Source: Actinomadura sp. 6K520 (GTDB lineage Bacteria; Actinomycetota; Actinomycetes; Streptosporangiales; Streptosporangiaceae). Taken from it: DNA of 64,000 nt. The notes beneath the pieces are model-generated. The model was not told the DNA's origin. It was given only the letters and a program-made list of their open reading frames with translations, and did not search any database. The stretch's first letter is position 1, and every line of letters starts with the position of its first letter. The position numbers and the translations under genes are program-made. The stretch is from assembly GCF_004349245.1 (NCBI RefSeq), contig NZ_SMLC01000015.1, positions 1 to 64,000 of the forward strand, written 5' to 3'. Positions 7,685-17,900 of the stretch are shown in pieces.

Positions 7685-8590
7685 TCAGATCTTCAGGTAT
7701 CTCCGCAGCGTGAGGAACGACGCGACCGCGCACAGCAGCACACCGAAGCAGATGGAGACGATGATGACGGCTATCACCGTGCTCCAGCCGAGCTGGCTCA
7801 CGAGCTGGACGTCCCCGGCCAGTCTGTCGATCAGCAGCTTCTTGCTGAAGATCAGCAGGATGGACGCGAACCCGCCGCCGATGAGGCCGGCGATGGCGCC
7901 TTCGAGGATGAACGGCAGCTGGATGTAGGTGTTGGACGCGCCGACCAGCCGCATGATGCCCGTCTCCCGGCGCCGGTTGAACGCCGACAGCCGGACGGTG
8001 TTGCCGACCAGCATCACCGCGGCGATCACCTGGATGAGCGCGATCGTCAGCGCCGCCACCTGCAGGCCGTTCAGGATCCGGAAGAACCGCTTCAGGATCT
8101 CCTGCTCGTTGATGACGGTGTCGACGCCCGGCTGGCCGAGCATCGCCTGCGCGACCGCCTTGTACTCCTCGGGGTTGCTCAGCTTGACCCGGAACGAGTC
8201 GGGGATGTCACCCTCACGGGTGCTCTCCACGAAGCCGGGCGAGCCCGCGAAGCGGTCCTTGAACCGGTCGTAGGCCTGCTGCTTGTTCTCGTACTGGACC
8301 TCGGAGACCTGCGGCATCTGGTCCAGCTGCCCCTTGAGCGCCTGCCGCTGCTGGTCGGTGACGTCCTGCTTCTTACAGCTCGGGTTCGAGCTCGTCTTGG
8401 CGCACAGGAAGATCGAGACCTCGATCTTGTCGTACCAGTAGCTCTTGGACGAGTCGACCTGCTGCCGCAGGAGCAGCCCGGTGCCGAAGAGCGCCATGGC
8501 GATGGCGACGGTGATGACGAGGGAGATCGTCATCGTCATGTTCCGGCGGAGACCGATCCAGATCTCCTGGAGAACGAACTGTACGCGCAT
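7685..8590 (-). CDS. ftsX: Cell division protein FtsX
   Basis: Permease-like partner of the FtsE ATPase, which passes a signal across the membrane to peptidoglycan hydrolases at the septum. The 301-residue protein has a first helix near the N-terminus (ISLVITVAIAMALFGTGLLL), then an extracellular domain of about 130 residues containing two cysteines (FLCAKTSSNPSCKK). Three further helices fill the C-terminal half. The short cytosolic loop FNRRRETGIMRLVGAS is the FtsE-contact region of the family. ftsE is upstream on the same strand, with a 201-bp gap that is longer than usual for this pair. Confidence 0.97.
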   Translation of the reverse strand: MRVQFVLQEIWIGLRRNMTMTISLVITVAIAMALFGTGLLLRQQVDSSKSYWYDKIEVSIFLCAKTSSNPSCKKQDVTDQQRQALKGQLDQMPQVSEVQYENKQQAYDRFKDRFAGSPGFVESTREGDIPDSFRVKLSNPEEYKAVAQAMLGQPGVDTVINEQEILKRFFRILNGLQVAALTIALIQVIAAVMLVGNTVRLSAFNRRRETGIMRLVGASNTYIQLPFILEGAIAGLIGGGFASILLIFSKKLLIDRLAGDVQLVSQLGWSTVIAVIIVSICFGVLLCAVASFLTLRRYLKI

Positions 8591-8791
8591 GCCTCGCTGT
8601 CCTTGATCTGTGTCCCGCCGAAGCCTGGGCCGTCCCGATGTGGCCCGATGCGGGCGGTTCCTACCGCGTGGCCCTCGGGGTGTCGTACGAGCCGGCAGGA
8701 ATCGATGGTTCAGATGGAAGTGCCGTGGAGGGTACCGGGCCCCGGCCCGGACGGCGGGCGGACGTGATCCCGCACTCCCCGGCGAACACGG

Positions 8792-9481
8792 TCAGTAGGC
8801 CTGTCCGTACACGCCGCGCGACTGGTCGCGGACGACCCGTCCGTCCTCCAGCTCGACGACGCGCTTGCGGAAGGCATCGACGATCGCGGCGTCGTGGGTG
8901 GCCATGACGACGGTGGTGCCGGTCCGGTTGATCCGGTCCAGCACCTTCATGATGCCGATCGAGGTGGCGGGGTCGATGTTGCCCGTGGGCTCGTCCGCCA
9001 GCAGGATCATCGGCCGGTTGACGAACGCCCGCGCGATGGCGACGCGCTGCTGCTCGCCGCCGGACAGCTCGTCCGGCATCCGGTGGGCCTTGCCCTCCAG
9101 GCCGACGAGGTCGATGACCTCGGGGACGACCTTGCCGATGAAGCGCCGCGGCTTGCCGATCACCTCGAGGGCGAACGCGACGTTCTCGAAGACGTTCTTG
9201 TTGGGGAGCAGGCGGAAGTCCTGGAAGACACAGCCGATCCTGCGGCGCAGGTGCGGCACCTTCCAGTTGCTCAGCCTGTTCAGGTCCTTGCCCGCCACGT
9301 GCACGTGACCCTGGGAAGGACGCTCCTCCTTCAGGATGAGGCGCAGGAAGGTCGACTTCCCGGAGCCGGAGGGACCGACCAGGAACAGGAACTCGCCCTT
9401 TTCGATGGCGACGTTCACGTGTTGCAAGGCGGGCCGGTTCTGGCTCGGGTAGACCTTGGTGACGTTGTCGAAGTGGATCAC
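8792..9481 (-). CDS. ftsE: Cell division ATP-binding protein FtsE
   Basis: Cytosolic ABC ATPase that works with FtsX at the divisome. Motifs are complete: Walker [10 protein letters not shown], signature [14 protein letters not shown], Walker [11 protein letters not shown] and the switch His in MATHD. It starts [22 protein letters not shown], and its 229 residues are the usual length. It is the first gene of a minus-strand run ftsE-ftsX-protease-smpB-PBP-like-ssrA. In many actinobacteria prfB precedes ftsE on the same strand; here prfB lies 2 kb away in the opposite orientation. Confidence 0.97.
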   Translation of the reverse strand: MIHFDNVTKVYPSQNRPALQHVNVAIEKGEFLFLVGPSGSGKSTFLRLILKEERPSQGHVHVAGKDLNRLSNWKVPHLRRRIGCVFQDFRLLPNKNVFENVAFALEVIGKPRRFIGKVVPEVIDLVGLEGKAHRMPDELSGGEQQRVAIARAFVNRPMILLADEPTGNIDPATSIGIMKVLDRINRTGTTVVMATHDAAIVDAFRKRVVELEDGRVVRDQSRGVYGQAY

Positions 9482-9895
9482 GGCTGCATCACGGCGGTTC
9501 GGTCTCTAGGGGTTGGGGAGCGGCCCGGCCCGCGGGCCGCGGAATCCTCCGCGGCCTCCGGTCTGCGCCGCCCGGCTTCGCGGCCAGGTGGGACGCGGAG
9601 CCTTCGAGCAGTGTAGAGGGGACGGTCAACTGTCTCGTCCCACTCGACGTGGTAGGGGGGCCGGGAACCGGCGCATGCCCCGATCAGCACGTGCCGTCCG
9701 ATCAGTGCCATGTGAACCGTCTCCCGACGTCCGGCCGTTTCATACCGTCAAGCCCCCGGACTTGCCGGAACGACCATACAGTCCGGCTACGCTGGATGAT
9801 GGCGAAAGATACCTAATAGGTCGACAGACACCAGACCGGTCGACGCTTCCCCGCACGGACCCGCGTGCCCGTTCCTTGAGATTGGGGCCCACCGC
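9482..9895. other. Divergent control region upstream of ftsE
   Basis: 414 bp between ftsE (minus) and the small zinc-ribbon gene (plus). No convincing coding frame or RNA is visible. It must carry promoters for both directions; I cannot assign clear -10/-35 elements. Confidence 0.4.
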
Positions 9896-10081
9896 ATGAG
9901 CTGCGAACATCTGATCTGCGCTCGGTGCTCGAACCCCGTGGTGGAGGGGCGCTGCCCCATCTGCCGGGAGGCCCGCTCGGAACTGCACCGCCACGGACCG
10001 TTCACCTCGCCCGCCCTGGTTCTCGCCGGCCTCGTCGCCCTGCTGTTCGTCGCCCTCGTCCTGCAGCGCGCCTACGGCTGA
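9896..10081 (+). CDS. Small zinc-ribbon membrane protein
   Basis: 61-residue protein with five cysteines in CEHLICARCSNPVVEGRCPICR, four of them arranged as two CxxC pairs that suit a zinc ribbon. A single C-terminal transmembrane helix follows (ALVLAGLVALLFVALVLQ). It is divergent from ftsE and followed closely by a convergent lipoprotein gene. The cysteine spacing and helix make it a credible gene despite its size. Function is unknown; such proteins often act as membrane-tethered adaptors. Confidence 0.75.
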   Translation: MSCEHLICARCSNPVVEGRCPICREARSELHRHGPFTSPALVLAGLVALLFVALVLQRAYG

Positions 10082-10109
10082 CCGCGGGGCGCCTTCTTCG
10101 GTCCGGCTC

Positions 10110-11246
10110 TCAGGGCTGCTTCTTGAGCGGTGGCGTGGCGGCCTTGGAGATCGCTCCCTCGTCGGCGATGACGTGCGCCTTCGGACGGGCCTCGCCCTTC
10201 TTGCCCTCGTCGTTCTTGTCGCCGTCTTTCTTGTCGTCGTCCTTCTGGCCGGTGTCCTTCGCGTCGCCGCCCTGCTTCCCGCGCGGCGGGTCGTACGCCG
10301 CGAAGTGCAGGGTCGCGCTGGTGTCGACCTGGTTCCCCTCGACGGTTCCGTCGAGCAGGTGCTCCGCCTCCTTCGGGATCTCCGGCTTGGGCGTGTCGGG
10401 GTCCTCGGCGATGAGCGAGGTGTTGCGGAACAGCGAGTAGACGATCAGGCCGCCGCCGCTCTCCGTGCGGAGCCCGAAGTAAGGGAAGGGCGTGGCCGTG
10501 TAGACGACCTGCAGCGTGAGGTCGTCCGCCTTGGCCTTCTTCTTGGCGCGCTTGGCGTCCTTGTAGAAGCCGGTCGTGACGGCGCTCGACTTCATCACCT
10601 TGGCGGCGACGCTGCCCTCGCCCTCCGCGGCGACCGTCGCGTGGATGCCGATGACGTCGCGGGGACGGATCAGGAGGGACGTGTCGTCCGTGCTGAGCGC
10701 CTCCGCGTAGCCGTCGTCGTCGACGGCGATGTCCGGCAGCTTCGCCTTGCGGTGCATCTCGGTCGCGAACGTCAGCTTCCAGTCCTCGGACGGCTTGCGA
10801 AGGACGAACGCCATCAGCACCGTGCGCTCGCTCTTGCGCTCACCGAGGACGGAGCGCTTCACCGACGCCACGAACCACTGCGGATAGGCGTCGTCCTTGA
10901 GCTTCGGCACGTACAGCTCGGGGTCGCCGTACACGAAGCGCCGCACCGGGTCGCCGTCGTAGGCGGCCTCGCGGAACTCGGCCGCGGTGAGCTGGGACTG
11001 CCCGTCGGACGTCCAGGTCAGCGCCAGCCGCTCGTCGCCGGCCGCCCTGGCCACGTCCTCGTCGGTGACATAGGTGCGGAACGCCCGCTCCGCGACGTCC
11101 GGGGTCAGCGGGACGGGCTCGGGCGGCGAGGTCGCGGGCACGCTCACGGCGGGCCGCGCCTTCGACTCGTCCCCGGCGCAGCCCGCGAGGGCGAGCGCCA
11201 GGACGAGCGGCACCACGGCCGCGATCACCCGCGTGAACCTGTGCAC
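10110..11246 (-). CDS. Secreted lipoprotein, paralogue 1 of 3
   Basis: 378-residue lipoprotein with a signal peptide ending in a lipobox (ALALAGC). The mature part shares landmarks with the genes at 12650 and 13744: an early helical segment (AFRTYVTDEDVARAAGDERLALTW), YVPKLKDDAYPQWFVASV, and a late strand (FGLRTESGGGLIVYSLFR). The C-terminus has an unusual Lys/Asp-rich low-complexity stretch (about residues 325-355). The family is unnamed to me; the fold may resemble NTF2-like or Mce-associated secreted proteins, but that is a guess. GTG at 11246 was chosen because GGGGGA lies 7 nt upstream and the signal peptide begins there. It is divergent from prfB. Confidence 0.75.
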   Translation of the reverse strand: MHRFTRVIAAVVPLVLALALAGCAGDESKARPAVSVPATSPPEPVPLTPDVAERAFRTYVTDEDVARAAGDERLALTWTSDGQSQLTAAEFREAAYDGDPVRRFVYGDPELYVPKLKDDAYPQWFVASVKRSVLGERKSERTVLMAFVLRKPSEDWKLTFATEMHRKAKLPDIAVDDDGYAEALSTDDTSLLIRPRDVIGIHATVAAEGEGSVAAKVMKSSAVTTGFYKDAKRAKKKAKADDLTLQVVYTATPFPYFGLRTESGGGLIVYSLFRNTSLIAEDPDTPKPEIPKEAEHLLDGTVEGNQVDTSATLHFAAYDPPRGKQGGDAKDTGQKDDDKKDGDKNDEGKKGEARPKAHVIADEGAISKAATPPLKKQP

Positions 11247-11424
11247 AGACCGTCCCCCGGACCGAGTTCCCCTCCGGCCGCCCTCCGGCCGGCGTCCTCG
11301 GCCCGTGATTCTGCCACCCACATGATATTGGCCGCGTGATCCCCTCCGCGGCGAAAGCGGCGCACCGGGGACGGAAGGGCGTCGACCGGGCGGCGGTTAG
11401 CAGTCCCCGGACGGCGCTAAGCTC

Positions 11425-12546
<1,122 letters not shown>

Positions 12547-12649
12547 CGCAAGATCTTTCGACGAGGTTTCGTGTTCACAGCGTGACGGCATGATCACTCT
12601 GCGAGGATGACGGGCGGTCAGGAATCGCCGTCGCCACTCGGGGGGCAGT

Positions 12650-13630
12650 ATGCCCGCACGTACCATCGCCGGAGCCGCGCTCCTCACGTCCGGCCTGCTC
12701 GCCGCGGCGCTGAGCGCGGGCTGCTCGGGCGCCGCCTCGTCCGCCGACCCGGCGAAGCCCGCGGGGACGCCCCCGCTGACCAAGGCCCAGGCCCAGCAGG
12801 TGCTGGCGTCCTTCACCCAGGCGGCCGACCGCGCCGGCCGGGGGCTCGACCGCAGGTCGCTGCACGCCATCGAGACCGATCCGCAGCTCACCATGGACGT
12901 CGCGGCGCTCAGGCTCCGGCGTGCCGTCAAGCGGCCGCCGGCGAAGCTGCGGTTCACCGGCACGACGTTCTACATCCCCCGCCTGAACGGCTACCCGCAG
13001 TGGTTCGCCGTCGGAGCCGTCACCGGCCAGGACGAGCAGGCGCTGCGGCACGCGATGCTGTTCACGCGGGCCAAGGCCGACGCGCCGTGGCTACTCGCCG
13101 CCGACCCCCACCCCGGTGAGGCGTCGCTGAGCAAGGTGGCACTCGACCCGGACGGCTACGCCACACCGGTGACGCCGAACGCGAAGGGCCTCGCGGTCGC
13201 CCCCAGGAAACTGCCCGCCGCACACGCCGCCCTCCTCAGCGAAGGCCCCACCGCCGCAGGCGCGTCCGTCCTCGCGGAGGGACCGCAGACCACCGAGACC
13301 TACAAGGCGCTGAAAAACGGCGAGAAAACGCTGGCGGGACGCGGTGTGACCCTGTCGTCCAGGTTCTCCGCCGCCCCCTACACGGTCCACGCGCTGCGCA
13401 CCAAGGACCGCGGCGCTCTCGTCTGGTACGTCCTGAAGCAGAACGAGGCGTACTCCTCGTCCCGCCCGGGCCGGCTCACCGTGAGCGGCGACCTCATCGG
13501 ACTGGCCCCGACCAGAGCCGCCAGGACGCGCCTCGACACCACCGTCCTCGTGCAGTACCTGGCCACCGTCCCGCCGAAAGGCAAGGCCACGGTCACCGGC
13601 ATGTACCGCAAGGCCGTGCACGTCAGATGA
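12650..13630 (+). CDS. Secreted lipoprotein, paralogue 2 of 3
   Basis: 326-residue lipoprotein with signal peptide and lipobox (AALSAGC). It shares with its neighbours the core FYIPRLNGYPQWFAVGAV, a DPDGYATPV segment and the late strand HALRTKDRGALVWYVLKQ. ATG at 12650 has GGGGGG about 5 nt upstream. It follows prfB by 103 bp on the same strand. Function is unknown; the repeated family suggests envelope-associated proteins derived by duplication. Confidence 0.8.
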   Translation: MPARTIAGAALLTSGLLAAALSAGCSGAASSADPAKPAGTPPLTKAQAQQVLASFTQAADRAGRGLDRRSLHAIETDPQLTMDVAALRLRRAVKRPPAKLRFTGTTFYIPRLNGYPQWFAVGAVTGQDEQALRHAMLFTRAKADAPWLLAADPHPGEASLSKVALDPDGYATPVTPNAKGLAVAPRKLPAAHAALLSEGPTAAGASVLAEGPQTTETYKALKNGEKTLAGRGVTLSSRFSAAPYTVHALRTKDRGALVWYVLKQNEAYSSSRPGRLTVSGDLIGLAPTRAARTRLDTTVLVQYLATVPPKGKATVTGMYRKAVHVR

Positions 13631-13662
13631 CCTTTCCGCCGACGCTCCTCCCCTGATCTCCG

Positions 13663-13719
13663 TCGGGTGCCGGGCCGTCCCGCTCCTCCGACCGCTGCAG
13701 CGGAACACCCGGCACCCGA
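13663..13719. terminator. Inverted repeat between convergent lipoprotein genes
   Basis: Twelve-base arms TCGGGTGCCGGG and CCCGGCACCCGA with a 33-nt spacer, in the 113-bp gap between two genes that end toward each other. Likely a bidirectional terminator, though the loop is long and no T run is present. Confidence 0.5.
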
Positions 13720-13743
13720 TGGTGCCACCTGGCACGCCGCGGG

Positions 13744-14640
13744 TCAGCGGGCGGCCACGAGCGAGACCGACTCGCCCAGAATGCGCCCCTTCCCGGACTC
13801 GGGCGCGTAACCGATGACCAGCCACTGCCAGGTCGTCCGCACGGTCTCACCCGGTTCGTCGCCGTTCTTCTCCAGGTGGTCGCGAACCTCTTCCGGAAGG
13901 GTGGACGCCTTACCTCCCGCCAGCGTCCTCTCCTCCTTCACCGCGTACCAGACGAGCGCCCCGCCATCCTCGGTGCGCAACGCGTAGGAGTCTCCCGGAC
14001 CGGGCGTGACCGCCCCCCGCTCGACCGTCCAGTCACCCACTTCCTGATCCCGGGCATTGGACGTGTAGCTGTCGGGAACCAAGGCATCGTCGTCGCCGCC
14101 GAGATAACCCGCATGCGCTTCGGGCAGCCCGGATTCGGACGCGGCCAGCGCGTACCCCTCCCGGTCACGGTCAATCTGCGGCGGCCGCCCTTTGAACGTC
14201 AGCCAGTGCCCGGCACGCCAGCCGCCCTTGGCGTCCTCCTTGACGAAAACCCCGAGCACCTGCCGTTCACCCCCACCCGACCGTTCCAAGGCGGCCACCC
14301 CGAACCACCTGGGGTATTCACTCTGGCGAGGCACATAGAAAACGGGATTCGCCAGCGAGATCCGCGCCGACTTCGGCAACTTCCCATACATGCGAGCACG
14401 TGCGGCAACGGGCGCTTCCAGCGCCCCCGTCACCGCATCCCGCCAAAGCTCCGCGTCCCCGGAAGTGACCGCCCGATTATGCCGCTCAGCCCACTCCCGC
14501 AGGACCGAGGCCGACTCCTCAGCACCAATCGCGGGACCCGCAACAACCCCCGTCTCCCGAGCCCCGCCACCACTCCCCGAACACCCCGCTACAAGGGCGG
14601 TCAAAACCACCCACCAGGCAACCCGAGCCGTAGAACCCAC
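13744..14640 (-). CDS. Secreted lipoprotein, paralogue 3 of 3
   Basis: 298-residue lipoprotein; the signal peptide VAWWVVLTALVAGC ends in a good lipobox. Family landmarks recur: FYVPRQSEYPRWFGVAAL, DREGYALA and YALRTEDGGALVWYAVKEE. I chose GTG at 14640 because GGTGGGG lies 6 nt upstream and the hydrophobic core then starts at once. Upstream codons in frame would add a long leader. It converges with paralogue 2. No recognised domain; function unknown. Confidence 0.75.
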   Translation of the reverse strand: MGSTARVAWWVVLTALVAGCSGSGGGARETGVVAGPAIGAEESASVLREWAERHNRAVTSGDAELWRDAVTGALEAPVAARARMYGKLPKSARISLANPVFYVPRQSEYPRWFGVAALERSGGGERQVLGVFVKEDAKGGWRAGHWLTFKGRPPQIDRDREGYALAASESGLPEAHAGYLGGDDDALVPDSYTSNARDQEVGDWTVERGAVTPGPGDSYALRTEDGGALVWYAVKEERTLAGGKASTLPEEVRDHLEKNGDEPGETVRTTWQWLVIGYAPESGKGRILGESVSLVAAR

Positions 14641-14937
14641 AACGAACCCCACCAACCGGCCGACCGCCAAGTCCGGCAAGTGTAAAACGCCACCACCCCA
14701 CCCACCGGGACCTTTTCCGGTCGAGCGATTGCAAGCCGGCCGTGACCACATCAGCCAGCACACCGGCCACGCGACGACCCCAACGTCCGCGATCGCGTCC
14801 GAAGGCAGGTTCCGAGCCTGCGAGAAACCTGATCGCGCAGCGAGCCGCTAGGCGAGCCGGAGCGATGCAGCGATCGCACGCAGTGCCCGCCGAAGGAAGG
14901 CGCTCTAGCGCCTGACGCCAAGGGCGCTGCAAAAAAA
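14641..14937. other. Gap between lipoprotein 3 and the glutamate dehydrogenase gene
   Basis: About 300 bp with no supported gene. Near the dehydrogenase stop codon are a small perfect palindrome GGCGCTCTAGCGCC (14898-14911) and a run of seven A residues. On the minus strand the T run precedes the palindrome, which is the wrong order for a classical terminator. Confidence 0.4.
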
Positions 14938-17900
14938 CTACAGCGAGCTGGCGGTCACCAGGGTGCGGATGGCGCCGAGGGCCACCGACAGGGTCGCGAG
15001 GTCGAAGCTGTCGCTCTCCCATATCTCGCTGAGCGTCTGCTGGGCGCGCTGGAGCGCGGGCTTGTTCTTCTCCGCCCAGTGGAGCATGCGCTCGTCGGGG
15101 TGCAGGCCGGGGGCGCTGGTGACCAGGACGTCCTGGGTGAGCGCGGCGTGCGCCGTGTACAGGTCGTCGCGGAGCGCGGAGCGGGCCATCGAGCGCCACT
15201 TGTCGTCGCGCGGCAGCGCGATGATCCGTTCCCGCAGGCGGGAAAGCTGCAGCCGGTCGGCGAGGTCGAAGTAGACCTCGGCGGCCTCCTCGACGGGACG
15301 GCCCGTCTCGTGGGCGATGCCGACCAGGTCGAAGGTGGAGAAGGCGGGCACGAACGAGGCGCACTGCTCGGCCAGTTCGTCCGGCACGCCCAGTTCCGCG
15401 AAGCCGTCGCGGCGCTGCTCGAACGCGGCGAGGTCCAGTCCGACCAGCAGCTTCGACACGTGGGCGTGCAGCGCGGCCGCGCCGCCGGCGAAGAAGTCGA
15501 TCGTCTCGTAGATGTCGAACGGGGGCCGCCGGTTGTGCAGCAGCCAGCGGGCGCCGCGTTCGGTGAGCTTGCGGGCCTCCAGCAGCATCGCGATCTGCGT
15601 GGACTCGGTGACCTGGTGCTGCAGGGCCTCCACCGACTGCCGGAACCGCGGCATGTCGAACACGTCGCGGGCGACGAGGTAGGCGCGGGCGATGTCGGAC
15701 GACGACGCGCCGGTCTCCTCGTTCATCCGGAACACGAACGTGGAGCCGCTGGCGTTGACCAGGTCGTTCACCACGGCGGTCGTGATGATCTCGCGGCGCA
15801 GCGGGTGCCGGTCCATGTAGGCCCGGAACCGGGCGCGCAGCGGCGTCGGGAAGTAGTCGACCAGCCAGGACTCCAGGTACGGGTCGTCGGCCAGGTCGGA
15901 CTCGGCGAGGTCGTGGTCGAGGGTGAGCTTGGCGTAGGCCAGCAGCACGGCGAACTCGGGACCGGTGAGCCCGAGGCCGGACTGCCGCCGCTCGGCGAGC
16001 GCCTTGTCGTCCGGCAGGAACTCCAGGCTCCGCTGGAGCCGGCCGTCCCGTTCGAGCTTGCGCAGGTACCGGGCGTGGATGTGCAGCATCGCCGGGGCCT
16101 GCGCGCGGGACGCGGCGAGCACCACGTTCTGCGCGTAGTTGTCGCGCAGGACGAGCCGCCCGACCTCGTCGGTCATTTCGTACAGCAGGTTGTCACGCTG
16201 CTTGCCGGTCAGCTCGCCGTCCCGCACCACCTGGTCGAGCAGGATCTTGATGTTGACCTCGTGGTCGGACGTGTCGACACCGGCGGAGTTGTCGATGAAG
16301 TCGGTGTTGACGCGGCCGCCGCCGCGGGCGTACTCGATGCGGCCGAGCTGCGTCACGCCGAGGTTGCCGCCCTCGCCGACCACGCGGCAGCGCAGGTCCG
16401 CGCCGTCGACCCGGACGGGGTCGTTGCCCTTGTCGCCGACGTCGGCGTTGCTCTCCATGGACGACTTCACGTAGGTGCCGATGCCGCCGTTCCACAGCAG
16501 GTCGACCGGCGCCGTGAGGACGGCCCTGATCAGCTCGTGCGGGGTGAGGGTCTTCACCCCGTCGTCGAGACCGAGCGCCTCGGTCATCTCCGGGGTCACC
16601 GCGATCGACTTGGCGGTGCGGGGGAACACGCCGCCGCCCTTGGAGATCAGCGAGGTGTCGTAGTCGGCCCAGCTGCTGCGCGGCAGCTCGAACAGCCGGC
16701 GGCGCTCGGCGAACGACGTCGCCGGGTCCGGGTCGGGGTCGACGAAGACGTGCCGGTGGTCGAACGCCGCGACGAGCCTGGTGTGCTCGGAGAGGAGCAT
16801 CCCGTTGCCGAAGACGTCCCCGGACATGTCGCCGATGCCGACGGCGGTGAAGTCCTCCCGCTGGACGTCGGTGCCGAGGGAGCGGAAGTGGTACTTGACC
16901 GACTCCCAGGCGCCGCGGGCGGTGATGCCCATTCCCTTGTGGTCGTAGCCGACGGAGCCGCCGGACGCGAACGCGTCGCCGAGCCAGAAGCCGTACTCCG
17001 CGGCGACCTCGTTGGCGAGGTCGGAGAACGTCGCGGTCCCCTTGTCGGCGGCGACGACCAGGTAGGTGTCGTCGCCGTCGTGACGGACGACGTTCGGGGG
17101 CGGGACGACCTTGCCGTCCACGAGGTTGTCGGTCAGGTCGAGCAGGCCGGAGATGAAGTCCTTGTAGCAGGCGATGCCGGCCCGCTGCCACGCCTCCCGG
17201 TCCACGGACGGGTCGGGGAGCTGCTTGCCGACGAAACCGCCCTTCGCGCCGGCCGGGACGATCACGGTGTTCTTCACGGCCTGCGCCTTGACCAGGCCGA
17301 GGATCTCGGTGCGGAAGTCCTCGCGCCGGTCGGACCAGCGCAGCCCGCCGCGCGCCACCGACCCGAACCGCAGGTGCACGCCCTCGACCTCCGGCGAGTA
17401 CACGAAGATCTCGTAGGTGGGCCTGGGCTCCGGCAGGTCCGGGATGGCCTGCGGGTCGAACTTCAGCGCCAGGTACGGCTTGCCCTGGTAGTAGTTGGTG
17501 CGCAGGGTGGCCTGGACGAGCGCCAGGTAGGCGCGGAGGATGCGGTCCTCGTCGAGGCTGGCGACCTCGTCGAGCCTGCCCCGGATCTCCTCGGTGATGC
17601 CGGCGCTGCGCTCCTCCTCGCCGCCCGCGATCGCGGGGTCGAGGCGGCTCTCCCAGAGCCGCATGATCAGCCGGGTGAGGGACGCGTTGCGCAGCAGCAC
17701 CTGCTCGACGTAGCGCTTCGAGAACGTGGTGCCGGTCTGCCGCAGGTACAGGGCGTAGGCGCGCAGGATCATGGCCTGCCACCAGTGGAGCCCGACGTGC
17801 AGGACGAGGGCGTTGAAGCCGTCGTTCTCGATCTCGCCGCGCCACAGCCGGGTGAACGCCTCCTGGAAGAGGCCCTTCACGGCGTCCTCGGGGACGTCGG

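Noticed and set aside
14880-14937. Terminator for the glutamate dehydrogenase gene
   Set aside because: The T run comes before the palindrome on the minus strand, opposite to an intrinsic terminator.
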